From Beroe ovata (Eukaryota; Ctenophora; Nuda; Beroida; Beroidae), in the NCBI GenBank assembly GCA_946803715.1, contig CAMPET010000110.1:205783-228243 (forward strand): a DNA stretch of 22,461 nt. The letters are read 5' to 3'. A program made the translations under genes and the position numbers. The notes under the pieces were generated by a model, which worked only from the letters and a program-made list of their open reading frames with translations, searched no databases and was not told where the DNA came from. This document shows, piece by piece, positions 6,159-16,812 of this stretch. The first letter of the stretch is position 1. Each line of letters begins with the position of its first letter.

Positions 6159-9100
6159 TTAAGAATATAGAGTCCCTTCACCAGACTGCAGAATCTGGCG
6201 TTGTGAGTCCGTCCACAGATCCCGTNGCCTATGGGAGGGGGATAGCGGTGAGTCAGGGGCACATAGTCTCTCATTAATGGTGCAATTGATGTAGGAGCAA
6301 TTGGAACTTGAATTCACAATTTCGCCTCTTAAATTCGTAACTAACCGACCTGACAAAACCGTTAACTTGAACTAACATGACAAAACCATTAACTTGGACT
6401 GACATGACAAAACCATTAACTTGGACTAACATGAGAAAACCATTAACTTGGACTAACATGACAAAACCATTTACTTGGACTAACATGAGAAAACCATTAA
6501 CTTGGACTAACATGAGAAAACCATTAACTTGAACTAACATGAGAAAACCATTAACTTGAACTAACATGAGAAAACCATTAACTTGGGCCAACAGAGGGTT
6601 TTTTTTATAGTCTCACCAGGAAAATTGTATCCGGGCACATAGAAGCCGTGTTCAGTGTTTCTGATATCAGAGACACACGCCTCAATGATAGCGTTCAGCC
6701 TGTCTTTGGGCATCCTGTCAGCTACGAAACTAAGTTGAGTGGGAGAACCCCCTGACCAATTCACTGAGCTCCGGCATGCCTCCCTGAGAGAGAGAGGTGA
6801 ATATCCATGAATTGGGAATAAGCATTGAATACCAAAAACTCAGAGGTATCGTAACCAGAGTCATTGTAAAAACGCAAGTTTTGTACCAAAAGTTGCATTT
6901 TGACATACCCCGAGCCATATATTGTTGGTAAATGTGTCACCTCAAATATGTCTCGGGGAAATTGCTAGGATTGGCGCCATATCGTAACAGATCCTCCAGA
7001 CTGAATATCGAGGCTTTTTCCTCCGGGAAATCTGGACTGAGAATGCACCGGCCTCCTGTTGAGAAATTCATTGCTGTTTTCAGTTTTTCAACTTTCATCT
7101 CCCAAATTTACGATCCCAGAGGAATGGTTTGTTAAGGTAAACGCAGGCGCACAATACAGTACGCACCTGTTCCAATTGACCAGACATCGGCAAACTCGTC
7201 TGGCGATCTCTCGACTCTATCGTAGAATGATGTGTAGTCATTGGACGCGTCGCCTGACAATATATTCTAATTTGTAGTGTTCGAACCACTCTGCCACTGC
7301 AACAAAGCGGATACTTTGAATAATAGCCCGTAACGAGTTCCCGGTCACTGCACACTGCATGGCTTACTCACGTCTCACACGGGTAACTTTACCCTACTCC
7401 TCATGTTAACCCCGGTGCTCCCTAATATCAGTCCCAATATATTGGTAATCCCCAAGCCCCCGAATTTTACCCCTCCCCAATTACCATCGTTATTCCCGCA
7501 GAGCCCGTTTGTGCGGGTATTCTGGTTGAGTTTGATGATCGCCACGGCCAGACCGTCCCACTTCACCTCCAGTCCAAACTCTGGGATGCTCACAGTCAGA
7601 CTGTCTCCGGAGAACTGGGCGGATATACCTGCACAAAGTGTGTGTGTTTATCTCATAATTTAGATCCATACGCCAAGAAAAAAAAGACACACCTCATCTA
7701 GGATAGACAAGAAAGCCTTCAATTATTTCTTGGTATACGGAATTGAAATGTATTTTCGTTGTTTTCCCCTGCATACTCGAGAGTAGAGTGACTGCTCTCC
7801 CCAAATCTCACTTCTCACTCCTTCACTTACCGTCCTTGTAGTGGAAACGAGTTCCTCTTTTGATGAACTTCTTCCTCCCGTCTATACTCATGCCATAGCC
7901 TCTGAGCAACTGAATCTGTGCTCTGCCTGGTGGTGCAGAAAATTCATATTCATAATCATACACACACACACACACACTCAGCCATACGGGTACAAGACCC
8001 GTTATACACAGCATGTAGATGTTGACTACTTCTACCTTAGATCCTCTGGGCCTCTGGCAACATGCCAATTTTCTCACTCTATTCTCCCTGGAACTCACTT
8101 GTTCGTTCCGTTTCCTTGGTGATGATAGAGATGGTCTCCAGACAGGAGCTAGTCTCTCCACATGCGTTGAACCACCCGTAGATAAACCAGTTACCACCCT
8201 GCGGACTATCTTCAGTAGCCAGCACATACCAACACTGACCCTTGTAACTGTACATTGAGCCTGTCGGGGAGAGGAAGAGAGAATGTCATCAATCTAGTGT
8301 CGGCTGTAGTGTCAGCTACACGCTATAGTGTCAGATGTAGTGTCAGCTACACTATAGTGACAGCTACACGCTATAGTGTAAGATGTAGTGTCAGTTACTC
8401 TATAGTGTCAGCTACACAAGCTATAGTGTAAGATGTAGTGTCAGTTACTCTATAGTGTCGGCTGTAGTGTCAGCTACACAATAAAGTGGTAGATGTAGTG
8501 TCAGCTACACTAAAGTGCGTACGAAGCAAATATACCCCGGGTTTTAGGTCACTACCCTCCTAACAGTAACATTCTGTAAAGCAGGTCAAGCATCAGCATA
8601 GCTTTGCTTATAGCCAGCACACCATACAGTGGAGGTTAGAATGAATTTGATGCGCATCCAGTGCCGAAAATTTCGAAGACGATGCAAAATCTAAGTGAAT
8701 TTCGCGGGGTCGGGGTATATTTGCTTCGTACGCACTTTATAGTGACAGCTACACACTATAGTGTAAGATGTAGTGTCAGCTAGACTATAGTGTCAGCTAC
8801 ACTATAGTGTCAGATGTAGTGTAAGCTACACTTTATTGACACCTACACACTATAGTGTAAGATGTAGTGTCAGCTACTCTATAGAAATACTAATAGTGTA
8901 AGCTATAGTGTCAGCTGTAGTATCAGCTGTAGTGTCAACTGTAGTGTCAACTACACTATAGAGTCAGATGTAGTGGCAGCTACACTATAGCGTCAGCTAC
9001 TCTAAAGTGCAATACGGGATCGAGCGAGTCTCGTGATCGAGTTCTATCGCTTATCTGTAGTGTCAGCAATCTGGAATAGCGATGATTGAGAAGGGTTTTT

Positions 9101-11737
9101 GCTATCCCGCTTGGCTGACACTAGTGTATTCAACTCTCCCCCGACTCCCGGGCGTTCTATCTCAGCTAAATCTCACCGTCGAAAGTGAAGATGTGCGGGT
9201 CCCCGAATATCTTGCACTTGCGGTAGTCTATTGTCGCGGTGGCGGCGGCGGTCTTGTCTCCTTGCTGTACCGCCAGGTCGTTATTGTTGCATGCCGCAGC
9301 TGTCTCGTACCTGTCAGTGGTGTGCTGAGTCGCTTAGTGCAGAGTGCAGTGCAGAGTGTAGGTGTGCTAAGTAGCTGATCTCACCAAATACAGGTTCATA
9401 AGACTCTACTAGTAATTAATAGGCACACACACCTAGTAGTACTAGTAGACTACTACCTAGGTGTGTATGTGCCTATTTGATTAGATCCTTAATGAGTGGA
9501 TGATGGGGGTGTCAATGGGCTACATCATGCCAGGGATTAAATCGAAATAGGCCCAATGCCCATCCTCATGGGCCAATTTCGATTTAATTCTTGGGCGATT
9601 CTTATCCCTATTTCAGCTCGTATCGCAGAACATATTCCCCTGCACAGGTTGACAAATATTCAGCAGGTATATGGAACCTACTACTTACTGATGATAGGAG
9701 CACTTTGTCACTTTACAGTAGTAATACCCCGCATCCTTGCACCCCACTGACTCTATTACCAGGGTATTTGCACTCTGGCTAGGACCATCCAGAACAGTCT
9801 GTTCCCCCGTGAATGCTTCATACTAGAAAATATAGACAGTTACCTACGTGTTTTCCGAAAATATAGCCAGTCACATGAACCACCGAGAAGATTGACAGCT
9901 GTGATATATGTGACAGCACTGTGTCGTCATGACTGTCATATCTATGACGATAGTTACGTCAATGAAGCACCACGTTGAATATTCTGGCAGCCGATTTATT
10001 TCCACGTATGCACTCACTCTAAGCCAAGTGTAGAACGGTTTAAACTCATATAGTGTGTTTGCCTCTTCGTCAGTTTGACAAGTCAGTGTAGCCTTTTCAC
10101 CTGCATTCCTATAGGATTAGGATAAGTGTAACGGGGTCAATGGACATGGTTTAGTAGTACTAGTAGTACTGTGTTCTAAAGATCGTTTCCAGTGTAATTT
10201 TATCAGGTTCTGGTCAGTACTTAGTAGTACTTATAGTAAGGTTATCGTAACTAGTAAGGTTATTCTGGCGTTGTGCCAATATATCCGCCTTATCCCTCAC
10301 TCACACTAGCTGAGATCGGAGAACATTATAATCCGACTGTTGGAAGGAGGCAGACTTGTCCAGAGGTATAGGCTCGAACTCATGCAGCTCAATGAAAATC
10401 TCCTCCGGGCCGTACTTGTCAGCGTTAGGGCATCGGGCTTTCATGACGATCCTATAGATATGACTCGATATGGTGATGTTTAAGATGAGTCACATGGGCT
10501 GTGTCTCAGGAGTTTTCCGGGTCAATTTGACCCGGAACTTTTGGATCACGGTGGGTACCTGAAGNTCTAGTGGCGTCGCTGTTCTGAAGAATGCCCCTAA
10601 TTTCAATTAAAAATTCTGGCAGCCGATTTACTACCAATTATGCACTCACTCTAAGCCAAGTGTAGAACGGTTTGAACTCATACAGCGTGTTTGCCTCTTC
10701 GTCAGTTTGACAAGTTAGTGTCGCCTTTTCACCAGCATTCCTATAGGATTAGGATAAGTGTAACGGGGACATGGTTTAGTACTGCGTTCTAAAGATCGTT
10801 TCCAGTGTAATTTTATCAGCATCTGGTTAGTACTTAGTAGTAAGGTTATCGTAACTAGTAAGGTCATAGTAACTAGTAAGGTTATTCTGGCGTCGTGCCA
10901 AGATATCCGCCTTATCCCCTACTCACACTAGCTGAGATCGGAGAACATTGTAATCCGACTGTTGGAAGGATGCAGACTTGTCCAGAGGTATAGGCTCGAA
11001 CTCATGCAGCTCAATGAAAATCTCTTCCGGGCCGTACTTGTCAGCGTTAGGGCATCGGGCTTTCATGACAATCCTGTAAATAGCATAGATAGCAATATGA
11101 CTCGATATGGATACTGTCTAAGATGAGTCACATGGGCTGTGTCTCAGCATATTATCGGCATAATAAACTGAGGATCTGGGGCTATGTTAACATACTGGTA
11201 GTTTGTGTTTTCGCAATCCTGTGGATCAAATGTCAGGACTTCACCATACTTCAGCGTATTTACTGATACTGGAACTCCATTGAACGTCTGAAAACACACA
11301 ATGTGTGATTAGGCTATCAACTTCTGTGATATTGGTGTCAACTTAATGTGCAGCAGCTGTTTTCACATAAAACACATAATCATTAAAATTGATAATCATT
11401 AACCAGGCGATCACATAGATCGCTTACCTTTATTTGCCAGTATTCAATGTAGTCCGTGTTCTGGCCTCCCTCCAGACTCACTGAGTAGGCTCCCCCTGTC
11501 AGCTCCACCTTGACCGATGGGATAGTGGTGTCATCCCAGTAGACACAGTCTTGACACCGTCCTGAGGTGAGGATAGAGCTGTGTTAGAAACACCTCCTGC
11601 GGAGACTGTCTAACTGGCACCAGATAGTATCCGTTTGAAATGGTGTCAAGACAAACTAGACACCATCAAATGAGGAATTCACCTGTTGCATACAATGTAG
11701 CCACGAGAAACAACGCATTGATAACTATAAGCCCCAT
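6159..11737 (-). CDS. Secreted Ig and von Willebrand factor D domain protein, 13 exons
   Basis: Exons read by eye with GT/AG borders and agreeing phases: 11737-11683 (signal peptide, MGLIVINALFLVATLYAT), 11561-11428, 11287-11196, 11073-10927 or its copy 10451-10305, 10740-10650 or its copy 10108-10018, 9822-9689, 9310-9177, 8260-8099, 7926-7831, 7628-7485, 7055-6941, 6729-6617, 6349-6159. With one set of duplicated exons the total is 1608 bases, 535 residues. The Ig domain spans two exons: B-strand cysteine in GEKATLTCQTD, tryptophan in FYTWLR, F-strand DAGYYYCKV. The vWD domain begins CKIFGDPHIFTFDG and ends NGLCGNNDG; a C8-like cysteine segment (IIEACVSDI) follows. The two exons before the Ig domain are cysteine-containing and unrecognised. 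An extracellular matrix or mucus-type role is inferred. The last exon is the least certain: an alternative acceptor lies beside the N at 6226. Confidence 0.82.
6351..6593. repeat. 27-bp minisatellite, about nine copies
   Basis: Tandem copies of a 27-base unit built around AACCATTAACTTGGACTAAC, with few changes between copies. It lies in the last intron of the Ig-vWD gene, directly before the proposed terminal acceptor. As 27 is a multiple of three, one minus-strand frame stays open as a nine-residue repeat, but it is not in phase with the flanking exons. Confidence 0.92.
8285..9005. repeat. Degenerate minisatellite of TAGTGTCAGCTACAC-type units
   Basis: Irregular tandem array of units such as TAGTGTCAGCTACAC and TATAGTGTAAGATG, on both sides of a MITE at 8513-8737. 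Units are partly self-complementary (GTAGTGT / ACACTA), so the array can form many small hairpins. It fills the longest intron of the Ig-vWD gene (8261-9176), whose other introns are mostly 100 to 400 bp. Confidence 0.9.
8513..8737. mobile_element. 225-bp MITE with 27-bp perfect terminal inverted repeats
   Basis: Left end 8513-8539 and right end 8711-8737 are perfect inverted repeats of 27 bases starting AAGTGCGTACGAAGC. The element is flanked by TA at 8511-8512 and 8738-8739, the target duplication typical of Tc1/mariner-class elements. The interior has no coding capacity. It interrupts the minisatellite, which continues on both sides, so it inserted after the array existed. Confidence 0.9.
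9418..9477. repeat. Long hairpin in an intron
   Basis: AATAGGCACACACACCTAG on the left pairs with the reverse complement at the right end with one 2-base bulge, and pairing continues through TAGTA. The stem has about 24 pairs with a small loop. It lies between the second Ig exon and the first vWD exon and looks like a tiny foldback element. Confidence 0.75.
9536..9588. repeat. Second intronic hairpin
   Basis: ATTAAATCGAAAT (9536-9548) and its exact reverse complement (9576-9588) enclose a core containing further complementary GGCCCA / TGGGCC type sequence. The same intron carries the hairpin at 9418-9477. Confidence 0.7.
9981..10509. repeat. Tandem duplication, left copy (two exons)
   Basis: Direct repeat of 10613-11147. 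It contains minus-strand exon copies 10451-10305 (147 bases, phase 2-2) and 10108-10018 (91 bases, phase 2-0) of the Ig-vWD gene. Splice sites are intact. Exonic differences from the other copy number four and six; all are synonymous, while introns differ by several indels. Confidence 0.92.
10515..10537. repeat. 23-bp palindrome between duplication copies
   Basis: TTCCGGGTCAA, one base, TTGACCCGGAA: a perfect 11-bp stem. It lies six bases past the end of the left duplication copy, in the unique spacer that also holds an N at 10565. Confidence 0.85.
10613..11147. repeat. Tandem duplication, right copy (two exons)
   Basis: Direct repeat of 9981-10509, separated from it by about 100 bp. It holds exons 11073-10927 and 10740-10650 of the Ig-vWD gene. 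Either copy joins the neighbouring exons in frame. The 91-base exon of this copy cannot be followed by the 147-base exon of the left copy, because phase 0 would meet phase 2. Confidence 0.92.
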
Positions 11738-13119
11738 CGGATAATACGGCCCTCGAATGAAGGGTTGCAAAACAAAATAACGGAAATAACAAATCCAAAT
11801 GAAATAGCGGGGAAAGAGGAACAAAAATATATTCAAATTAAATAACGAGGATTCTGTTTCTGAGTAAATCAATCTTAAGAGCCGCGACCGTGATCTCATT
11901 TCTATGACAGAAGATGATAGCCAAATCACATTGATTCCGTAGTCCGGTGAGTTGTACTTGATGGTCGCCGGTCGGTTCTTCCGCCTCGTCTCTTACATAA
12001 AGACTAGCTTATACAACATCTACTCGTTGTCATGGAGTACTGTAATGGCACCATATGTCAAACACAAGGAAACATTTCAATCCAACGGGTCTTATAAAAA
12101 CGACTTTGGTCAAGACAGAGTGGTTATGTGCTTAGCCTGGCAAACACGGTGGTGATCCTTGCTATACGGCATGTTAAACAACAAACAAGGATTCGAAACT
12201 GTGGGGTTCCGTACAAACCACTCTGTCATAAAAGTTGATAGCCTAATCACATTGACATGATCCCCAGCCTTGACCTAGTACTTATGATAGTGCGGTTCTT
12301 GAATTTCCGTTTCTCCGGGTACCGCATTCTTGCACGACTGAAACATAAGTTCCACGATATTGTCAGAAAAGTAGGTATACAGATTTCACTCGTACTTTTG
12401 TAGTTCAAAACTGTCTTGGGGATATTGTGCGTGTGCTTGTGGAAGATTGAAATTCAGATTTTGCTGTGGAGCCAGATTGAACTTCTATCGATGAGTATTA
12501 TACATGGTTAACCGGTGTTTGTATGCGTGCTTTAAACGTGAAAAACCTGCAAAACCGGTTTTTCTCCTCTCCACGATCAAATATATCGCCTGACCTTCAT
12601 ATACGTGACTGCAAAACATAACACCACAATTCACTCTAACTAGGAATTAGGTACCCTCAGCTGCGACAGTACACTGTCATGAAAAGTAATAATTCAATCA
12701 AAAGTGTTTGAACCGCTAATTTTCAAGAACCGCCTAATTTCATTCACTTTTCTCCTAATAATATGCTTTGACCCGCCGGATATTTACAGATTGCGTTATG
12801 ATGACACAAACCGAAAAAGTGAAACAGGTTATGGCTAAAACCTGTGCAAATTCAATTAGGAACCACTTGAAAACCTGGTTTTATAGAATTACGTGTTACA
12901 CACTGTATAATTCCCCGAGATAAGAACTGCTAATGATAATGCTCAGGGTAATCAGTAGACCAAGCTGTTGGAACCTGTTTGTATAGTTTCTTACTCCTCA
13001 GCCATTGAATTACTATTTAAACGAGTGCAGTATGATCATGCACGACAGTTTATTAGTACACTTTGTCTTTTCAACTGTGAGACTCTCTTATCTGACGATA
13101 ATTTGTGACCATCATTATC
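11738..13119. other. Intergenic region between divergent genes
   Basis: About 1.4 kb between the start codons of the Ig-vWD gene (minus) and the MFS gene (plus), so it should carry both promoters. I see no convincing TATA box. It holds the inverted-repeat element 12114-12227 and a diverged direct repeat (TGATAGCCAAATCACATTGA at 11914-11933 against a near copy ending about 12255). Open frames here look like chance. Confidence 0.6.
12114..12227. repeat. Short inverted-repeat element (114 bp)
   Basis: GACAGAGTGGTT (12114-12125) and its exact complement AACCACTCTGTC (12216-12227) bound a segment with a second, weaker inner complement (ATCCTTG / CAAGGAT). No clear target duplication. A MITE relic is a reasonable reading. 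Confidence 0.5.
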
Positions 13120-15087
13120 ATGGTTCTCAACCTTTTCCAAAGCACGGATACACTTGTAGAGGATGCTCAGTTTGGTAGGTATCTGGTATTGTTGTTTACA
13201 GTACATGGTATTGTCGTGAAGCTATCCACTGATCCGTATTCTAGTGTTCTCAGACCCATCCAGGCCAGACGACATTTTCACCCAGGTAATTATTATTTCA
13301 GAGTTAGAAGGTGGGAGGAGAATATCCCACCAAAAGCTCAGAATCCTCAAGCTCCTTGCCCTTATCTTCTACGGACAAGCCACGTCAATATGCTGCTGTA
13401 TCCGATACGGATTCCTCGCTGACGCTTTCCTCTCACGCCACATCAACGGAACCATATATGGCATGATTGAGGGCAGTCTGATCCTGGGATTCGCCTTCAT
13501 ATACCTGCTCGGCGGCTTTGAGAAGTTGCTGACATGGCGGCGTTTGAACAGCCGGTGGCTCCTGATGTTTATCACCGGTGGCTACTCCGTCACCTCGCTG
13601 TGCACAGGAGTGATTTATCTGTCTGATAACAACACCGTGGTGATTGTGATATCGACAATACTGCGAGTTATGCAGGGATTCATCACCTACGGGTGTCCGC
13701 TGGTGGCAGTGGACTTTGTCAATGCTCAACTATCCACCGAGTTCGACTTTGTGAACGGGCTACTCAACATGGGCTATTTCAGTGGCATGGGCATGGCGGA
13801 GGTGTTTGGGTGTCTGATCTATGACAAGTTCGGGTATCTCTACCCTTTCCTCTTCTCCTCCATAACCGCACTCCTCGCCACCTTCTTCATCGCCGTTGCC
13901 ATCCCCAAGTGTGAGACATACCTTGTATCACAAGGGGAGACGGATGTAGCCACCAAGAAACTGGTCAACCCACGAAACCCGCTGAGTAAAGCCATCTTCC
14001 TCCCGCTTCTCGGCTGCATGATCGTTAACCTCAACTTCGGGGTTCTCCAGGTATGACTAATTATCGAACTATAGGAGTAGGACTTGCGAACAGATTGCTC
14101 GCTGTTAATTGAGTGATCCATGACGTTATAATGAGGTTCATCTCTCATTCAACTTACCAATTATCCAGGTAGCAGTGACACCCTTTCTCCAAGAGATTTT
14201 CCACAAGAGCATCAGTTACGGTGGCATGGTGCTGATATTCGTCAGCGTGGGGATGACCATGGGCAGTCTTGTTACGGGTCTCCTCCTTCAGAAGAAACTG
14301 TTCCACCATTTCACAATCATGGCGTGTGGGGCATTCTGTCTCTGCATTGGATTCGTGATAACATTCCCCTCCGATCATATCCCTATCTTCTTCAACAACG
14401 CTCCCATCATGGCATTCCCTGGAGTGTTTGTATCCGGGTTCGGAGCCCCCATGATGACAATTTCCACTCTGCGTGCTCTCTACGATATGCAGGTGAACAC
14501 ACATGTAACATTTAACATTTCTATATTACGTCTTTATTCTTTTGGGTGGCTGTTCTTCAACTTTACTTAAAGTTTTAGTGCGCATCTTGATCTTCACGGC
14601 ACTACGGGTACAACACGAACGCTAACTCTCGATAATATACTCTCTAATTTAGTTATACTGACACCATTTTGTCCCCCTCAGCTACAACGAACCGGAATGC
14701 TGACACCTCGATGTGTCACGAGACTGACAGGAATCTGGTTGATTGGATATTCGGGACTCTACTACTCGGGATCTTTCCTTGCTGGTGTGCTGACTCAATA
14801 CCTCTCATTTTCGGGTAAGAGCGTGGTGTCAATATACCTTGATTCATGTTCTCCTTGATATTCAAATTTGGACTATAATCACCCCGTGATTGATGACACC
14901 GGATTTTATGAGAAATAAAATTGAACCATGCTAATAGTAATTGATATCGCGGTGAATCGTAATTTTCCCAGATATGGCGGAGATACTCTCAGCACTCTGT
15001 TTGGTGGCTGTTCTCCTCTGCATTGCTCTCCGAGTGCTGATCAAGGGAAAAGTCCTAGATGAGGAGAACCAGCCTCTGCTCTCGTGA
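13120..15087 (+). CDS. MFS transporter, SLC18B1-like, five exons
   Basis: Exons 13120-13174, 13302-14050, 14169-14492, 14682-14814, 14972-15087. All have GT/AG borders and matching phases (1, 0, 0, 1) and total 458 residues, the size of a 12-TM major facilitator transporter. The start of TM1 and the following loop (GFLADAFLSRHINGTIYGMIEG) resemble the SLC18B1 vesicular transporter group, as do the loop before TM5 and the GYFSGMGMAEVFGCLIYDKFG region. The C-terminus ends ENQPLLS, a [DE]xxxLL-type sorting signal, which suggests a vesicular or lysosomal location. SLC18B1 of mammals has been linked to polyamine transport; the substrate here is unknown. The small first exon is the least certain part: its donor is GTAGGT. 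No nearby AATAAA. Confidence 0.85.
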
Positions 15088-15902
15088 TGAGCATGATGAG
15101 CCCAGGACACCAAGTTCTGTAGCCATAGGAATTTGACAGCTAAGATGATTTTAAGAACAAAGAGTGAAGACTCGAGCTCGTCTCTCGTATCTGACGAATA
15201 CCGTCGAGCTCTAGGATAATATGTAGAAACTAAACACTAAAGTGATGAGCTAAAGTTTACCAGAGCTTTCATAGTCAGACTCAGAGACATCTAATTTGGC
15301 TTGAGATCCGTATTTGAAGTTGAAATTTGCTTTTAGCATCATATGATCATTAGCGTTGTGGAACCTGAGAGTGACACCATGTCAATTATGACTTGCATGT
15401 TGATGTAACCTCAACCTGATATGATTATGATGAAACCTCAACCTGATTTATGAGATTTGTTGGAAGATAAGCCACGAACAAAGAGCAAATGCAATGTTAA
15501 ATGTCCGCCCTTTTTTCAAACTCCAGCTCTGTGTGTGGGGGTTCAAATTTTATCAATATCATATCTTATGGACTATGCTCCTATTGGGGTTCTCTCTACC
15601 GCCGGTGCCGCCCAATTGACATTGCGACAGCCAATTCGTGATACTGATAGTGATCCAACCTTCCCACTTCCGCGCTTCATAGCTTCTACTTCTAGTTCTA
15701 CGGGCTCTTACTGATACTCATAAATCCATCACCATAATTTTATCGCCTGGCGATGCATCGTCTAACTCTAAAAAACCTTGATGCTTATTCTTAAGGTTAG
15801 GGTTCCGGTTTGGGATGGGCCAGGAAACCGGAAAAACCTAAGTCACGTGATAAAAATAAAATTAAGGCGATGGATTATAAGATTTATAAATATAATAAAA
15901 GC
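15088..15902. other. Non-coding region after the MFS gene
   Basis: About 800 bp of 3' flank. A short direct repeat (AACCTCAACCTGAT, around 15408 and 15434) is visible. An open frame at 15457-15714 has no recognisable product. Nothing else that I can support. Confidence 0.5.
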
Positions 15903-15947
15903 CCGCGCGCGCGCCTTCATCGCAATCGGCCTTCGATGACTGAGGCG
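15903..15947. repeat. Fragment related to the GC-rich palindromic MITE
   Basis: Contains the same core as the two full copies downstream (GCGCGCGCGCCTTCATCG, then a segment close to GGCCTTCGATGA) but lacks the outer ends. Probably a partial copy or an internal rearrangement. Confidence 0.55.
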
Positions 15948-15948
15948 A

Positions 15949-16054
15949 TTGCCGGATGTTACCTGTCCACTGTTTCTTGCGCGCGGCGCGCGCCTTCATC
16001 GAAGGCCGATGAAGGCGCGCGCAAGAAACAGTAGACATAGATAACATCCGGCAA
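15949..16054. mobile_element. GC-rich palindromic MITE, copy 1 (106 bp)
   Basis: Outer ends TTGCCGGATGTTA and TAACATCCGGCAA are exact complements. Complementarity continues inward through CTGTCCACTGTTTCTTGCGCGC with a few changes, to a GGCCTTCATCG-type core. Nearly the whole element is one hairpin. A second copy lies 136 bp away in the same orientation. No coding capacity. Confidence 0.88.
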
Positions 16055-16190
16055 CTGTGTGCACACGTTGCGCGGCGCCCCTATTAGTATTCTACTCAGT
16101 GAACTGAAAAGTCGCAGCGCGCGCGGAGTATTTGGGTCACGCAGCGCGGGAACAGGCAACTGCAATGAGGCGAGGCATGGTCATGGTGAA

Positions 16191-16295
16191 TTGCCGGATG
16201 TTATCTGTCCACTGTTACTTGCGCGCGCGCCTTCATCGATTAAGGCGCGCGCGCCGCGCGCAAGAAACAGTGGACAGATATATAACATCCGGCAA
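16191..16295. mobile_element. GC-rich palindromic MITE, copy 2 (105 bp)
   Basis: Same outer ends as copy 1 (TTGCCGGATGTTA / TAACATCCGGCAA) and a better-paired middle (CTGTCCACTGTT / AACAGTGGACAG). The core is shortened to GCGCGCGCCTTCATCGATTAAGGCGCGC-like sequence. Flanking bases are AA on the left and A on the right, so the target duplication is unclear. Confidence 0.88.
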
Positions 16296-16812
16296 ATGGC
16301 GCGTGCAACAGAGGTGAGATCAGATAAAATCTGACAAAAAACCCTACAACGTGTGCATATGATTATGAACCACAATGAATATTCAATATCAATAATGAAT
16401 ATTCTTTAAGTTTAACCGACAATACTGAACTGTGAATACACATTACATTTACACAGTCACGAGACGCATTTAAAAATAAAATTTAAAGAAAAGCTATCAA
16501 TAAACTGTCTCATAGTCATACAAACTCCGAAATTTCAAAATCTGAGTAAAACTAAAGTAAAAGTCTAAAACTTAAAGATTGTATAAAAAGTCATTACATT
16601 CTGATTCATCATGTGGACCACATGTGGTGAAACTGAAAATGGATAAGTAATTAAGGAATAAACTAAAATGTCAAAAATGTCAAATTAAAAAAATTAAAAA
16701 GAAAGATATTGAGTTCCAATATTCCAAAAAGAGGTCTCTTGATTATGATATAATCAATGATATTGATAAGAAGCATAACGATTAACAGTTAAAACTGTTT
16801 TGGATGAGAACT
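16296..16812. other. AT-rich non-coding region
   Basis: About 500 bp, strongly AT-rich, between the MITE pair and the stop codon of the D2HGDH-like gene (minus strand), so it likely holds that gene's 3' UTR. I see no AATAAA on the minus strand. Small palindromes are present (for example CCACATGTGG near 16617). Confidence 0.5.

Noticed and set aside
6274-6591. Open frame with nine-residue repeats (VQVNGFVML type)
   Set aside because: It is the 27-bp minisatellite read in one frame. It is out of phase with the flanking exons and lies in an intron.
6730-6918. Alternative acceptor at 6767 for the C8-like exon
   Set aside because: Reading from that AG runs into a stop codon (TAG) after about ten codons; the acceptor at 6730 keeps the frame open.
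9082-9378. Plus-strand open frame of 98 codons
   Set aside because: It is antisense to the first vWD exon (9310-9177), which has clear splice sites and the CKIFGDPH motif.
11952-12155. 67-codon plus-strand frame between divergent genes
   Set aside because: Partly overlaps the inverted-repeat element; no homology or splice context.
13284-13301. 16-bp intron (GTAATT to TTTCAG) just before the large MFS exon
   Set aside because: Too short for animal splicing. An exon at 13120-13174 with a proper donor fits the phase and gives a full-length protein.
15457-15714. 85-codon plus-strand frame after the MFS gene
   Set aside because: No recognisable domain; low-complexity serine end and no supporting signals.
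15903-16295. Two similar palindromes with a spacer as a possible CRISPR-like array
   Set aside because: Only two copies, full-length hairpins, and in an intron-rich eukaryotic sequence; MITEs explain them.
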